Assembly (NCBI RefSeq): GCF_002100115.1 | Contig: NZ_ANBM01000003.1 | Coordinates: forward strand, 186,001-250,000 | From: Anaerovibrio sp. JC8 | GTDB lineage: Bacteria > Bacillota > Negativicutes > Selenomonadales > Selenomonadaceae | DNA: 64,000 bases | Direction of reading: 5' to 3' | Made by a program: the position numbers and the translations under genes | Notes under the pieces: generated by a model | Told to the model about the DNA's origin: nothing | Seen by the model: only the letters and a program-made list of their open reading frames with translations | Database searches by the model: none | In this document: one piece after another, positions 44,001 through 52,942 of the stretch | How positions within the stretch are numbered: the first letter of the stretch is position 1 | How the letters are laid out: each line of letters opens with the position of its first letter

Positions 44001-47000
44001 TTAAATTCTACGTTTACTACTTAATCCATTTGATACAATAATATCCATATCTGCAAAACTAGTAATGCCATTTTGCATATTATTAAACATAATATTTAGT
44101 GCCTGTACAATCAAATTCTCCTTGTCATTTTTATCTACATGGTAAAATCTGCGTATAAAATATCTTTGCACCCCCTCAAAGCCTATCATCTTCTCAACCT
44201 CATCACATAATTTCCTAAACTTATCAGTTACCTCGGATTTGTCTATAATGTGAATATATTCTTTATCCAATTCATCAAATAAATGAGCACTTGACAACAA
44301 TAAATTTACCTTATCTATGTCAGGTTTTTCTAACAGAACACCTAAACCATAAAAAAAGTTTTTCTTATAGTCTTTAGCATAATACTCTATTACCCTCCTT
44401 CTTATAGTTTCTTCATCTATCAACTTCCCACTAGTAGTATTAGTTTTTTTGAGCACTTGAACCTGTAAAGCTTTTTCCCAGCCCGGCGAAAAAGCCACTA
44501 CTCGCCCCGGATCAAGATAGGATAAATACTTAACCTGTTCTTTTGTTAAAGCCATGGTATTACCTACTGCATCTTTATCATCTTGTGCAAACAACTTGTG
44601 AACAATTTTAGTATTGGTATTCTTCAATACCTCAGGAGTAAGTTTGGCCGGTATCTGATCTGCAATTATCAAAGATTCACCATATTTCCTTACTTCCGCT
44701 AACATATTAGCAAATGTTTCTACACCTTGTTTTTTACTTAACGAATCACCTGGCTCATATTTAGCCAATAATCTGTGAGCTTCCTCAACAAGAGTTATAT
44801 GTTTAAACCCCGTAGTATCAACAAAGTATTCAGCTTTTATCGCCTCAATTAAGTTGGACATAATAAATCCCATTACCAATGATTTTTCAGCCCCACTTCT
44901 AATATCTTCAATTTCAAGAATTACTCTCCTGTGTACTAAATCCCGAAAATTGATTGACCTTCTGGTATTTAGCATCATACCTTTTGCACCTACTATTAAG
45001 CCCTGCAAGCGTGCGTTAATTGAACCTATATAATCATTCTTTAGGCGTTCATCGAACCCTTGTTCATCAACAACTTTTTTGCAATTCTTAATGACCTCCG
45101 CCAAAGTAGGGAATGCCTCTACATCATCCGCAAAAGGATCATCATATAAGCTATTTGTATCATCAGCAATATTCCAACCGCATTGCTGATAGCTTTCATA
45201 TATTGCCTTTTCAATTATCTGAGGAATAGCAGCCTCCATATCAAAAGCCGATTCAATACTTGCTTTTAACATATCCACATGGGAAGAAATGCTTTCATGC
45301 TTAAAAAATTCCAACGGATTTAACCTAAACGGAGCAACCTTATCTTTACCTAGGGTAAAAATAAGAATATCATCATAATCTCTGGTCAAAACCCTATATT
45401 CAGTTTTTGCCGGCTCGATAACCAAAAAAGGCATACCACTTTCCAACAAAATTTTCTGGCATGTTGTTGTCTTACCAGATCCTGTGACACCGGTTACAAA
45501 AATATGTTTATTCAGCTCTCCTCGATCTAAATTAATCTGAATATTATCTAAAACTCTACCACTTTGCACCAAAGAACCTAAATGCAACTTGTCGCATTCA
45601 TTGATATTATCTTTATAATTTAGACCAAACTCTACCTCTTCACGTAATGACAAACCTACAGTTTCTTTTTGGGGTAGCCCTGCTAAAATAGCCAATTCAC
45701 CTGTTGAAAACCAATTAGCCAAAAAAGCTTTTTGATTAGTGGTATATTGAGATAGGGCTGCGCGGGTAAAGACCTCTGTACTTTTTATTGGTTCGATAAA
45801 TTCACCTATTGGTATTTGTAAATTTTTAATAGTCTTAATATATTCTCCATCAGTATCCAAAGCCTTTGCACGTAGCGGAACCTGATTCCCAACATCGCTA
45901 GAAAAAAGTGCCGTAATAGTATTTTCCAACTTTATTTTACTATTTGGTGAATTAGTGAAAATTGTAACTGTTGAAAGAAAAACCCCTTTTCCTTTTCCAT
46001 AATCTAACCGCTTTAATAATACTTCATCTATGTACTTTAGCCAATCCTGGGCCTCTTTGTTAATGTACTCTACATTTTCACTACTTGACTGTCCTTTAGT
46101 AATATTATCTCCTTCAGTAACAGTTTTACTGTTTCCATTTGTTTTTGTAGTCCCCTCTGTAATACTCTTTGAACCTGTTTTGGAAGAATCTGTTGTTCCT
46201 GTTGACTGGGTTCTTGATGAGTCATCATCAAAAGTTGTTGTTTCTTGCCGAGTCTCTTGATTTGATATACCAAAATTGTTTGTCTCCGCCTTTGAATTAG
46301 AATCTGCTATAGATTCATTAATCCCTGTCGCCGTACTTTTTACTTCTGTTTTACTATCAGAATTACTGTTTTGAACACTTTTTTTTGCAATAGGTGCTAA
46401 ATTATTACAAAAAGCATATATATTTTGTTCAATTTTTCTGACAGCCGCATAGGGAAGATGTTTTGCAGTCACGACAACCGCGAACACATCACCTAACATA
46501 ATATCTACCAAACGGTCAAGCCCTTGGTATTTTTCGTTATCCTTGGATACCCCCGGAACTCCGTCAAATGTCTGAATATATTTCATAGATTGAATATTAG
46601 ATAATATAGCATTAGTATCTGCCTCAGAAACTTCTGAAATTATACTACCCCTAAAATTACCTTCCAAGCTACGCTTTAAAACTTCCTTACCCAATTTTTT
46701 TATACCATACTGTTTGTGACTAACTTGAACGATATCTTTTGCTAATCCATAATAAAAAGAAACTTTTTTTCCATCACCAACAATCAAATACAAAAAATTG
46801 ACGCCTTGTACCCGCATTGTACTTAATACATTTTCTAAAGCCTCTTTTCTGGGAGCCTTCTCATCGAATGTCACTTCATCAATTTTTAAAAAAACAACAT
46901 CTTCGTTTTTCAGTTTTCCGGCAACAGGCACATGCAATCTATTATCATCTTCTAAATAAAACGACTCTGGTTTTGTAATAAAGTCGTGAACAAATTTTTC

Positions 47001-47003
47001 CAC
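44001..47003 (-). CDS. HerA/FtsK-type ATPase with Ser/Thr-rich insert, 1000 residues
   Basis: A large DUF87-type ATPase. Walker A FVTGVTGSGKTTTCQK lies near residue 510, Walker B HITLVEEAHRLLA near 738, and SLIIADQIPAKLTPEVLKNT follows as the sensor/arginine region, all typical of HerA-family DNA translocases. The N-terminal 200 residues form a separate alpha/beta domain. Residues about 207-314 are a low-complexity insert rich in Ser, Thr, Asn and Gly, likely disordered. Start is a GTG at 47003 with GAGGTGAATTAGG upstream. It lies 17 bp after the phosphatase. HerA proteins pump DNA with nuclease partners in repair or defence; in TerY-P-type loci they accompany the kinase-phosphatase pair. Confidence 0.85.
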   Translation of the reverse strand: MEKFVHDFITKPESFYLEDDNRLHVPVAGKLKNEDVVFLKIDEVTFDEKAPRKEALENVLSTMRVQGVNFLYLIVGDGKKVSFYYGLAKDIVQVSHKQYGIKKLGKEVLKRSLEGNFRGSIISEVSEADTNAILSNIQSMKYIQTFDGVPGVSKDNEKYQGLDRLVDIMLGDVFAVVVTAKHLPYAAVRKIEQNIYAFCNNLAPIAKKSVQNSNSDSKTEVKSTATGINESIADSNSKAETNNFGISNQETRQETTTFDDDSSRTQSTGTTDSSKTGSKSITEGTTKTNGNSKTVTEGDNITKGQSSSENVEYINKEAQDWLKYIDEVLLKRLDYGKGKGVFLSTVTIFTNSPNSKIKLENTITALFSSDVGNQVPLRAKALDTDGEYIKTIKNLQIPIGEFIEPIKSTEVFTRAALSQYTTNQKAFLANWFSTGELAILAGLPQKETVGLSLREEVEFGLNYKDNINECDKLHLGSLVQSGRVLDNIQINLDRGELNKHIFVTGVTGSGKTTTCQKILLESGMPFLVIEPAKTEYRVLTRDYDDILIFTLGKDKVAPFRLNPLEFFKHESISSHVDMLKASIESAFDMEAAIPQIIEKAIYESYQQCGWNIADDTNSLYDDPFADDVEAFPTLAEVIKNCKKVVDEQGFDERLKNDYIGSINARLQGLIVGAKGMMLNTRRSINFRDLVHRRVILEIEDIRSGAEKSLVMGFIMSNLIEAIKAEYFVDTTGFKHITLVEEAHRLLAKYEPGDSLSKKQGVETFANMLAEVRKYGESLIIADQIPAKLTPEVLKNTNTKIVHKLFAQDDKDAVGNTMALTKEQVKYLSYLDPGRVVAFSPGWEKALQVQVLKKTNTTSGKLIDEETIRRRVIEYYAKDYKKNFFYGLGVLLEKPDIDKVNLLLSSAHLFDELDKEYIHIIDKSEVTDKFRKLCDEVEKMIGFEGVQRYFIRRFYHVDKNDKENLIVQALNIMFNNMQNGITSFADMDIIVSNGLSSKRRI

Positions 47004-47020
47004 CCTAATTCACCTCGCAA

Positions 47021-48009
47021 CTATCTTAAATAAATGAATTTATTACCGCACTGCTCTATTATTCCTTTAGATTCAAGAAAATCCGTATACTTTCTCACAT
47101 ATTTTTTCTTTATATGGAGACGTCTAGCTATTTCATCTATAGCTATCGGTTGTTCAAGCATACTGAGAATATAGTTGATACGATTCATTCTTTTACTTTT
47201 ATGAGCAGGATATTTTTTTGATCCCACAGCTAATAAATCTCTTTGTTCACTTATTGGCAAATGTCGAACATCTTTTCCGTAATCATCAGCAATAATTGCA
47301 ATACTACAATCATCAACAGTAACTTGTTGTATAACATTCTTAAGTGAATCAACAAGCATGCCACGAACTGTCAATTCCGGAAAGAACCTAACAAAATCCA
47401 CTACTCTAACCAATGCTGATGTTAAGCTCTTATTTTTTTTATGATATAATCCCGCTTCAGTTCCATCAGACATCAGAATAAAAGAATCAATACCATTTAA
47501 TTCACCTTTGAGAAGTTTCATAGAGAATATAGCATCTGATGATGTTGTAAACACAGTCACATTACTGAACTCACCATTGTCTGGGTATGATGCTATTTTT
47601 ATTTTATTATCCTTTGTATAGCCAATAACACCATCACCGATATGCATAAGTACAAATCGATCTCCCTTTACTGCAACCGCAAGCAGCGTAGAAGCACATT
47701 CTTTTTTTTCGCAACCTAAATTCTCGCTTAATTCGTCCAGTTTATTAATAATTTTAGAAAGAATTTGTTTTTTATGGTACGCCCATCACCAGAATTAAAA
47801 TATAAATCAAAATATGTTGAGAAATCCTTGGCAACATATTCAGTTACACATTCTGCACCATAATGAGATAACTTAGCTGACCCAGCCCCATCTGCTAAAG
47901 CTGCAACCAATACATCATGGTCCTTATAGCAAAAAGTTTTATCTTGACAAGGAATTTGGTCTTTTACATGGCTTCTCCCCTGCACGGAACAATCCACTTT
48001 TTTCCACAT
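47021..48009 (-). CDS. PP2C-type phosphatase with C-terminal winged helix, split by a -1 shift
   Basis: The 5' frame starts MWKKVDCSVQGRSHVKDQ with DVLVAALADGAGSAKLS (the metal-binding DGAGSA of PP2C) and stops after LINWTN. The -1 frame continues KKQILSKIINKLDELSENL, then STLLAVAVKGDRFVLMHIGD, LMSDGTEAGL and VDDCSIAIIADD, completing the fold. The joint falls at A_AAA_AAC (47767-47773). Read through by -1 slippage, the product is about 329 residues ending in a winged helix (QPIAIDEIARRLHIKKKYV). It would dephosphorylate targets of the kinase encoded two genes upstream. Programmed shifting, phase variation at the A run, decay or a sequencing error all remain possible. Confidence 0.75.
47767..47773 (-). 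other. Canonical -1 ribosomal frameshift heptamer A_AAA_AAC
   Basis: In the phosphatase zero frame the codons are ATA AAA AAC (79-81). Slipping back one base gives AAA AAA CAA, entering exactly the frame that encodes the rest of the PP2C. A possible AT-rich stem (AAATCT-type: AAATTCT with AGAATTT, 35-base loop) begins one base downstream. No strong upstream Shine-Dalgarno stimulator is seen. Confidence 0.7.
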
Positions 48010-48032
48010 AGCTTTTCACCTTTTAAAATATA

Positions 48033-48791
48033 CTAAAGTGTACCCCAATCTTCTATGCCCTTTAAATCTAAAGTGACATTCTCACCAGGCATTGATTGTG
48101 AAGTTCTGGCAACGCTCTTCCCCAACCACTCAAAAAATTGACCGAAACGCATTTCTTTCAATTTCAAGGCCTTGCGTTTTGGAGAAAATCTGTTCAATAC
48201 TCTCATATCTGCTTCATTACCAATACCAATAGAGAAAACTGTTAATTTTTTATCATTAACCATATTTACGGTACGTTTTACCGCATTTTCTAATTCAGTA
48301 GCATTACCATTCGGTTCACCATCTGTCATCAAAACAAGCCACGGCTGATAATAATCCACCCCTGCATCTTGATATTCCTTCTTGCGTTTCTCCAGCAAAT
48401 CAAGTGCGAGGTTTACTCCTTCGCCCATATATGTATCCCCATTAGCCTCTAGTTCCGGGATTTCAGCCTGGCGATCTATATTTGCAAAATCCAGTACACA
48501 AGTTGCTTTATTATTAAAAGTCACTATACATATCTCCGCCGAAAAAACCGCTACTTCATCCTCGCGAATTGCTTGATAAAATAGTTCTATGCCTTTTTCC
48601 AGTTCTTCTAATCTTGTTGTACCTCCAGTAACAATATTCCACATTTTACCATCTCTAAAAACAGTTTCACCTGTCTGCACACAATCCCCTTCAACAGCCA
48701 GCATAGAATCACTAGTATCAAGGCAAAGACAAATAGGCACTCTTGCAGTGGGATTATTTACCAAATCATCTATTCTAAGCATATTATTCAT
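48033..48791 (-). CDS. TerY-like VWA-domain protein
   Basis: A 252-residue von Willebrand A domain with a complete MIDAS: DTSDS at residues 25-29, the Thr in GDTYMGEGVNLALDLL and the Asp in WLVLMTDGEPNG. The C-terminal part (SIGIGNEADMRVLNRFSPKR, MRFGQFFEWLGKSVA) matches TerY-type proteins of Ter-linked loci. VWA domains act as metal-dependent adaptors. AGGAGG lies 7 bases before the ATG. It sits between the 126-residue gene and the phosphatase, with the kinase further upstream, the arrangement described as the TerY-P triad. Confidence 0.88.
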   Translation of the reverse strand: MNNMLRIDDLVNNPTARVPICLCLDTSDSMLAVEGDCVQTGETVFRDGKMWNIVTGGTTRLEELEKGIELFYQAIREDEVAVFSAEICIVTFNNKATCVLDFANIDRQAEIPELEANGDTYMGEGVNLALDLLEKRKKEYQDAGVDYYQPWLVLMTDGEPNGNATELENAVKRTVNMVNDKKLTVFSIGIGNEADMRVLNRFSPKRKALKLKEMRFGQFFEWLGKSVARTSQSMPGENVTLDLKGIEDWGTL

Positions 48792-48831
48792 AACAACGCC
48801 TCCTAATTAATGATCAAATATTCTATTAAAA

Positions 48832-49212
48832 TTATAGATGTATATTTCCAATACTTTCATTCATTTCATTATTGTCACTCATTATCTTATTATTTTCACG
48901 TAGTTTGAATGTGAATTTAACTCCCAATTGACATGTTTCATACAAAAAAATATAACCTTTTTCACGCAATTCTGCCTCTATTTTTTTCACTTCATCTGCA
49001 CAGTCAACAAGTAAAAAACTGTTTTCTATTAATATATCAGCCAAACATACACTACTATTAAACCTTATAACCTCTTCACGCAATCTTTTTTTACTACCGT
49101 AAAAAGCATCTATACAGTCTCTAATTAGTTCTTCTAATAACGCGATATCAGCTCTATTTCTTTCCAAAATCACATATTTACTATCCGGAATATCACTAAA
49201 TCTTTTTACCAT
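48832..49212 (-). CDS. Unknown protein, 126 residues, within the kinase-VWA operon
   Basis: A soluble alpha/beta protein beginning MVKRFSDIPDSKYVILERNR, with a helical centre (ADIALLEELIRDCIDAFYG) and a beta-rich end (KGYIFLYETCQLGVKFTFKL), then a polar tail. GGTGGTGATATT precedes the ATG. It starts 4 bp after the kinase stop, so it is translationally close to it. No family is recognised. It could be a kinase- or VWA-binding accessory factor; this is inference from location. Confidence 0.6.
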   Translation of the reverse strand: MVKRFSDIPDSKYVILERNRADIALLEELIRDCIDAFYGSKKRLREEVIRFNSSVCLADILIENSFLLVDCADEVKKIEAELREKGYIFLYETCQLGVKFTFKLRENNKIMSDNNEMNESIGNIHL

Positions 49213-49216
49213 AATA

Positions 49217-51127
49217 TCACCACCTATTTTTTTTCATTTCTCTACATCTTCTGCATCTTCGAGGTAACTGCAACCCTTTACTCATATAATAACTGTATTC
49301 ATTATTAGTTATTATAAAACTTGCAGTGCAATCGCTGCATCTAACCGTAGTATACGCATCATTTCCCCATGCAAAACACTCTGGGCAAAAGTCAAACTTC
49401 TTGGTCTGTTTAATATATTTTTGATAATTAGTAAAAATCAACTCCTTACCACATCTTTTGCATTTATATCTCTCACCTTCATTTAAGCAACTTTTACAAA
49501 TACCATTTTGTGATAAATGTTCTTCAGCCTCCTTGGAACAAATTTTACATGTTATATAAGTAATATTTGGATTTTTCTTAAATCTAGTTGGGAACAAATC
49601 CTCTGACATTTTATCTTGTTCCCCAAACTTACCTGTATCCAATAAATTAAGATATTCATTAAAGAGTACAAGCCATTTATCTGCACTTAGACGGCAATGT
49701 TCCTGCGCATATTCGCCATCTTTTGTAAATGTATTATAAAAAGCCTTTTTTAACCGATATGTCAAGTGACTCCACATAAATCTCCATGGTCCATCCGGGG
49801 TTTTTTTATTTGAATTATCTCCAAACGGATACGAAAAATCCATTTTTTTAATATTTTCTGATGGATTAGCTCCACCTTGTTGAGAGTAAGGTGGCTTTCC
49901 TGGCAACATTAACATAAATAATAATGTTGCAATTGCAAAATTTTCATTTCCAATAGTCCTTAGAAAATCCGTAAATTTTCGTCCCTGGATTTCAGGTGCC
50001 GTATAATTAACTGTTCCAACAGGACAAGGAAAGTCTTCTATTTGATAACTATCCGTATCAACAAAAAACACCTCTTTAGATGACACCACCAATATATTCA
50101 ATGGATTTATATCTCCCATAATGATATTCATGTCATTAAGGAATTTTATTTTATTTAAAATTGTAACAGCCAATTCTACTAAATCGCGTTTTTTCCATGT
50201 AGGAAAAGTTTTTTTAAGCAAAGGAGGGATAAATATTGCTTTTTGTAGTTCCTTGCCTTTGGCAGGTGGCATCAAAAAACCTACAAATTCATCGTATTTG
50301 TTATAAATAATATCCACAGGATAACAAATACCAGTACAATCTACTTTCTTCGTAAGCATTAACTCTAACTTTCTTTGTTTACGTTCTGTTATTTTTTCTG
50401 CTTTATAAATTTTAGCTACATATGGTGTATTAGTTGCATATATAGTTCCTTCACCACCAGCAGCAATCTTTTCTTTTAAACATATACTCCCCCTGTTTGT
50501 TTTTACATAATCATTCTCACAAGGGATTTTTTGTACCGGAACTACCTCAACACTTACATCAGTCAGTTGGGAACATATCTTAAACTTACCTTTATTTTCC
50601 TTGCTATACTTTCCAGATCCTTCATATTCTTCCCAGCGAAATGGACTTAAAAAACCATATTTATTAACTCGTAACGCTTGAACAGGGTATGCCTTGACAG
50701 ATTTGCTATTATTTATATTTAAGATATCCTTAGCTAAATTATTATCCTGGGTTATAAGTAACAAATTGTATTTTAATCTAAATTTTGTAAATACAGTCAG
50801 AAATACGTTGTCAGCAAAATTATCGCTCTGTTCTCCACGAATATCCACCACGCCACTTTTATATAAATTAATCACATTGTCCCGCGTGATCTTTGCTTTC
50901 TCTCCTCTTGAAATATTATTTCCATCAGGAATGAACTTTTCTAACTCCTGTATACACCTATATGGAACAATTAATTTATTGTCATATTGTTTTAAGTAAG
51001 GCAATAAATGATTCAAAAGTGCCTCCATATTGTCAGACAGCAAACTACATGTATCAATAAATATCTTCCAGTCTTTCGCATAGCCTTTTAATCTTTCATC
51101 GGCACTACGTTCTAATTTATTATCCAT
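49217..51127 (-). CDS. PIN domain - protein kinase - zinc-ribbon fusion
   Basis: A 636-residue protein in three parts. Residues 20-150 form a PIN-type nuclease fold with the four acidic residues D25, E61, D106 and D128. Residues about 212-480 form a Ser/Thr kinase: glycine loop AAGGEGTIY (222-230), VAK lysine K239, catalytic GDINPLN with D339 and N344, metal-binding D357 in VDTDSYQ and the GTVNYTAPE activation segment. The C-terminus has three to four CxxC zinc-binding pairs (CKICSKEAEEH, CKSC, CKRCGK, CPEC, CSDC, CRRC). AGGAGA precedes the ATG. This is the first gene of the AT-rich core operon and the presumed counterpart of the PP2C phosphatase. Confidence 0.88.
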   Translation of the reverse strand: MDNKLERSADERLKGYAKDWKIFIDTCSLLSDNMEALLNHLLPYLKQYDNKLIVPYRCIQELEKFIPDGNNISRGEKAKITRDNVINLYKSGVVDIRGEQSDNFADNVFLTVFTKFRLKYNLLLITQDNNLAKDILNINNSKSVKAYPVQALRVNKYGFLSPFRWEEYEGSGKYSKENKGKFKICSQLTDVSVEVVPVQKIPCENDYVKTNRGSICLKEKIAAGGEGTIYATNTPYVAKIYKAEKITERKQRKLELMLTKKVDCTGICYPVDIIYNKYDEFVGFLMPPAKGKELQKAIFIPPLLKKTFPTWKKRDLVELAVTILNKIKFLNDMNIIMGDINPLNILVVSSKEVFFVDTDSYQIEDFPCPVGTVNYTAPEIQGRKFTDFLRTIGNENFAIATLLFMLMLPGKPPYSQQGGANPSENIKKMDFSYPFGDNSNKKTPDGPWRFMWSHLTYRLKKAFYNTFTKDGEYAQEHCRLSADKWLVLFNEYLNLLDTGKFGEQDKMSEDLFPTRFKKNPNITYITCKICSKEAEEHLSQNGICKSCLNEGERYKCKRCGKELIFTNYQKYIKQTKKFDFCPECFAWGNDAYTTVRCSDCTASFIITNNEYSYYMSKGLQLPRRCRRCREMKKNRW

Positions 51128-51392
51128 TATTAGTCTCCTTTTTAGTATTCTTTTCCTTGCTTACATCAGAGAAAAACATCTCAAATATGCATAGCGTTTT
51201 ATTATTAACCACCGCCCTGCAATGAACTCATATTCATCCTAATCTCCCATATTTTCAGTTCTTTGAGCAGATACAAACACACATTTTTTCTCTCATTTTT
51301 CAATACCTCAACTGGAGCCTAGTAATTACATATAGATAATATCTGTAAAAATAATACATTTCATACTATTAGTATAAAACATACCAGTCTCC

Positions 51393-51419
51393 AAAAGGTT
51401 GCCTCCCAGGCAACCTTTA
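51393..51419 (-). terminator. GGTTGCC-type terminator downstream of the FtsZ paralogue
   Basis: AAAGGTTGCC pairs with GGCAACCTTT around a 5-base loop, followed by T residues on the minus strand. The sequence is nearly the same as the hairpins at 39786 and 53206. Confidence 0.7.
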
Positions 51420-51662
51420 CAAACAAAATAGCCCGCTCTATCCAGCCAAAGCCCACCTGCATACTAAAAGCATACAGGCCCGCTTTCTGCCGAATAGCAA
51501 CGGACGTTGTTATTTAAATAAATTGTTTTATTAGATATAGTTCTCCATTTGGTATCGGTACTGATTATACTTACATCTGCAATTGTCATTGTAATTACAT
51601 TGAATATCATAACCATTCACCTGAGCCCAGTTAAGTAATATTACTTTATCTAATATGTATGA

Positions 51663-51699
51663 TATTCAACTTTCCCATCAAAAATCCTGCCTATAGTTT
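51663..51699. repeat. Left copy of a 37-bp direct repeat
   Basis: TATTCAACTTTC-CAT-AAAAATCCTGCCTATA (with single changes) recurs at 53870-53906 in the same orientation. This copy begins 7 bp beyond the stop of the FtsZ paralogue. Confidence 0.75.
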
Positions 51700-51706
51700 C
51701 AAAATG

Positions 51707-52684
51707 CTACATAGATTCAAAATTAGCGGCCACCATAACAGCCCGAACAGTATCTACCAGAGTTTCATCGACGGAAATACCCCAGAGAATATTAGCTTCC
51801 GGATTAGCCTGTTCAACAATGCTCCGTGCAACCTCATTGAGTGCCACTATATTCAGATTTGATGGCTCACCAATAAAGTTAATAATAATACTTTTCGCAC
51901 TGCGTAAAGGCTCCTCTAGCAGTGTATAATTCATTGCATCACGGATGGCAACCATAGTAGCATTATCACCGGATGCCTCACCAATACACATAGATGCCGG
52001 ACCTGCATACCCCATTACAGTCTTAACATCTTCAAAGTCCAGATTTACATAGCTGGAATCATTAACCAAATCGCAGATGCTCTTTACACCTTGACAAATA
52101 ATCTTGTCAACTGCCTTAAAGGCATCATTAAAGGAAGTGGATTTATCAATAGTATTTAATACCTTGTCATCAGAAATGGTGATGATCGTATCTACATACT
52201 GGCGCAAATTCTCAATACCAACCGCGGCACGCTTGGAACGAATGCTGCCCTCATAGGTAAATGGACTGGTTACAAATCCAATAGTAAGAGCCCCCGCTTC
52301 TTTGGCACGTTTCGCAACTACCAGAGCTGCGTCGGTACCAGTATCACCACCCATGCCTGCTACTATAAATACCATATCTGCACCTTTTAGGGCATCACGG
52401 ATTTCTTTGCGGTATTCCTCCGCAACCTTGCCCCCAATATTTTGATCAGCATTGGTCGGTAAACTATTTCCAAGACCATCTCCAGGCTTACTGATCAGCG
52501 GTATGTGAACAGAAGCCAACGACTGGGATAATGCCTTTTTATCGGTATCAACTGCAATGTACTCAACGCCCTTCAGCCCCGCATTAAGCATACAATTAAG
52601 TGCATTGATACCGCCACCACCGACACCAACCACTTTGATTATTGTCTTGTCATCAAAATCATAATTATCATGTTCATTTGACAC
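51707..52684 (-). CDS. FtsZ paralogue lacking the C-terminal tail, 325 residues
   Basis: A tubulin/FtsZ GTPase core. T1 is VVGVGGGGINALNCML, T3 AVDTDKKAL, the T4 signature reads AGMGGDTGTDAALVVAKRA, and the T7 segment YVNLDFEDVKTVM is intact. Relative to FtsZ the GGGTGTG signature is changed to GGDTGTD, adding two acidic residues at the phosphate loop. The protein ends right after the core (VRAVMVAANFESM), with no linker or conserved C-terminal peptide for FtsA/ZipA-type partners. Start is a GTG at 52684 with AGGAGG 8 bases upstream. This is not the cell-division ftsZ neighbourhood (no ftsA or mur genes), so it is an accessory filament-forming homologue. Confidence 0.88.
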   Translation of the reverse strand: MSNEHDNYDFDDKTIIKVVGVGGGGINALNCMLNAGLKGVEYIAVDTDKKALSQSLASVHIPLISKPGDGLGNSLPTNADQNIGGKVAEEYRKEIRDALKGADMVFIVAGMGGDTGTDAALVVAKRAKEAGALTIGFVTSPFTYEGSIRSKRAAVGIENLRQYVDTIITISDDKVLNTIDKSTSFNDAFKAVDKIICQGVKSICDLVNDSSYVNLDFEDVKTVMGYAGPASMCIGEASGDNATMVAIRDAMNYTLLEEPLRSAKSIIINFIGEPSNLNIVALNEVARSIVEQANPEANILWGISVDETLVDTVRAVMVAANFESM

Positions 52685-52779
52685 TACGCAAGCCTCCTTC
52701 ATTAGCAACTTTTTTCAACACAATATAACTATCCTGCTTAATAAGCAGTGTACAGAAAACAAAATCAAATAACAATAAG

Positions 52780-52814
52780 AACCAGTTCAGCGTTTAAGAT
52801 GAACTGGTTTTCCT
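52780..52814 (-). terminator. Hairpin upstream of the FtsZ paralogue
   Basis: AACCAGTTCA pairs with TGAACTGGTT around a 13-base loop. Moderately T-rich sequence follows on both strands. It lies between the FlhF-like fragment and the FtsZ paralogue and probably separates their transcripts. Confidence 0.65.
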
Positions 52815-52942
52815 ATTTTACAAATTTAGTGATAATACCTTGCAAAACTCTGTGAATTTTTAGAGGTAATTTTTTGGGGAGGGATCTTCAAGTACCACAG
52901 TAACTTCCACTATTTTCTTTCCACCAAAGCAAAGAAAACCAC

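Larger units (their letters stand above)
51128..51706. other. 579-bp gap upstream of the kinase gene
   Basis: This AT-rich gap holds a GGTTGCC-type terminator hairpin (51393-51419) and the left 37-bp direct repeat (51663-51699). On the minus strand two short frames overlap: 41 codons from an ATG at 51589, and a Cys/Tyr-rich frame ending near 51530. Neither has a ribosome-binding site, so I call no gene. The kinase promoter must lie here, but I see no clear -35/-10 pair. Confidence 0.5.

Noticed and set aside
51464-51589. 41-codon frame on the minus strand in the gap upstream of the kinase
   Set aside because: It has no ribosome-binding site and overlaps another equally plausible Cys-rich frame; no family similarity.
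51707-52684. Housekeeping ftsZ of cell division
   Set aside because: No linker or C-terminal peptide, altered GTPase signature, and no division genes nearby.
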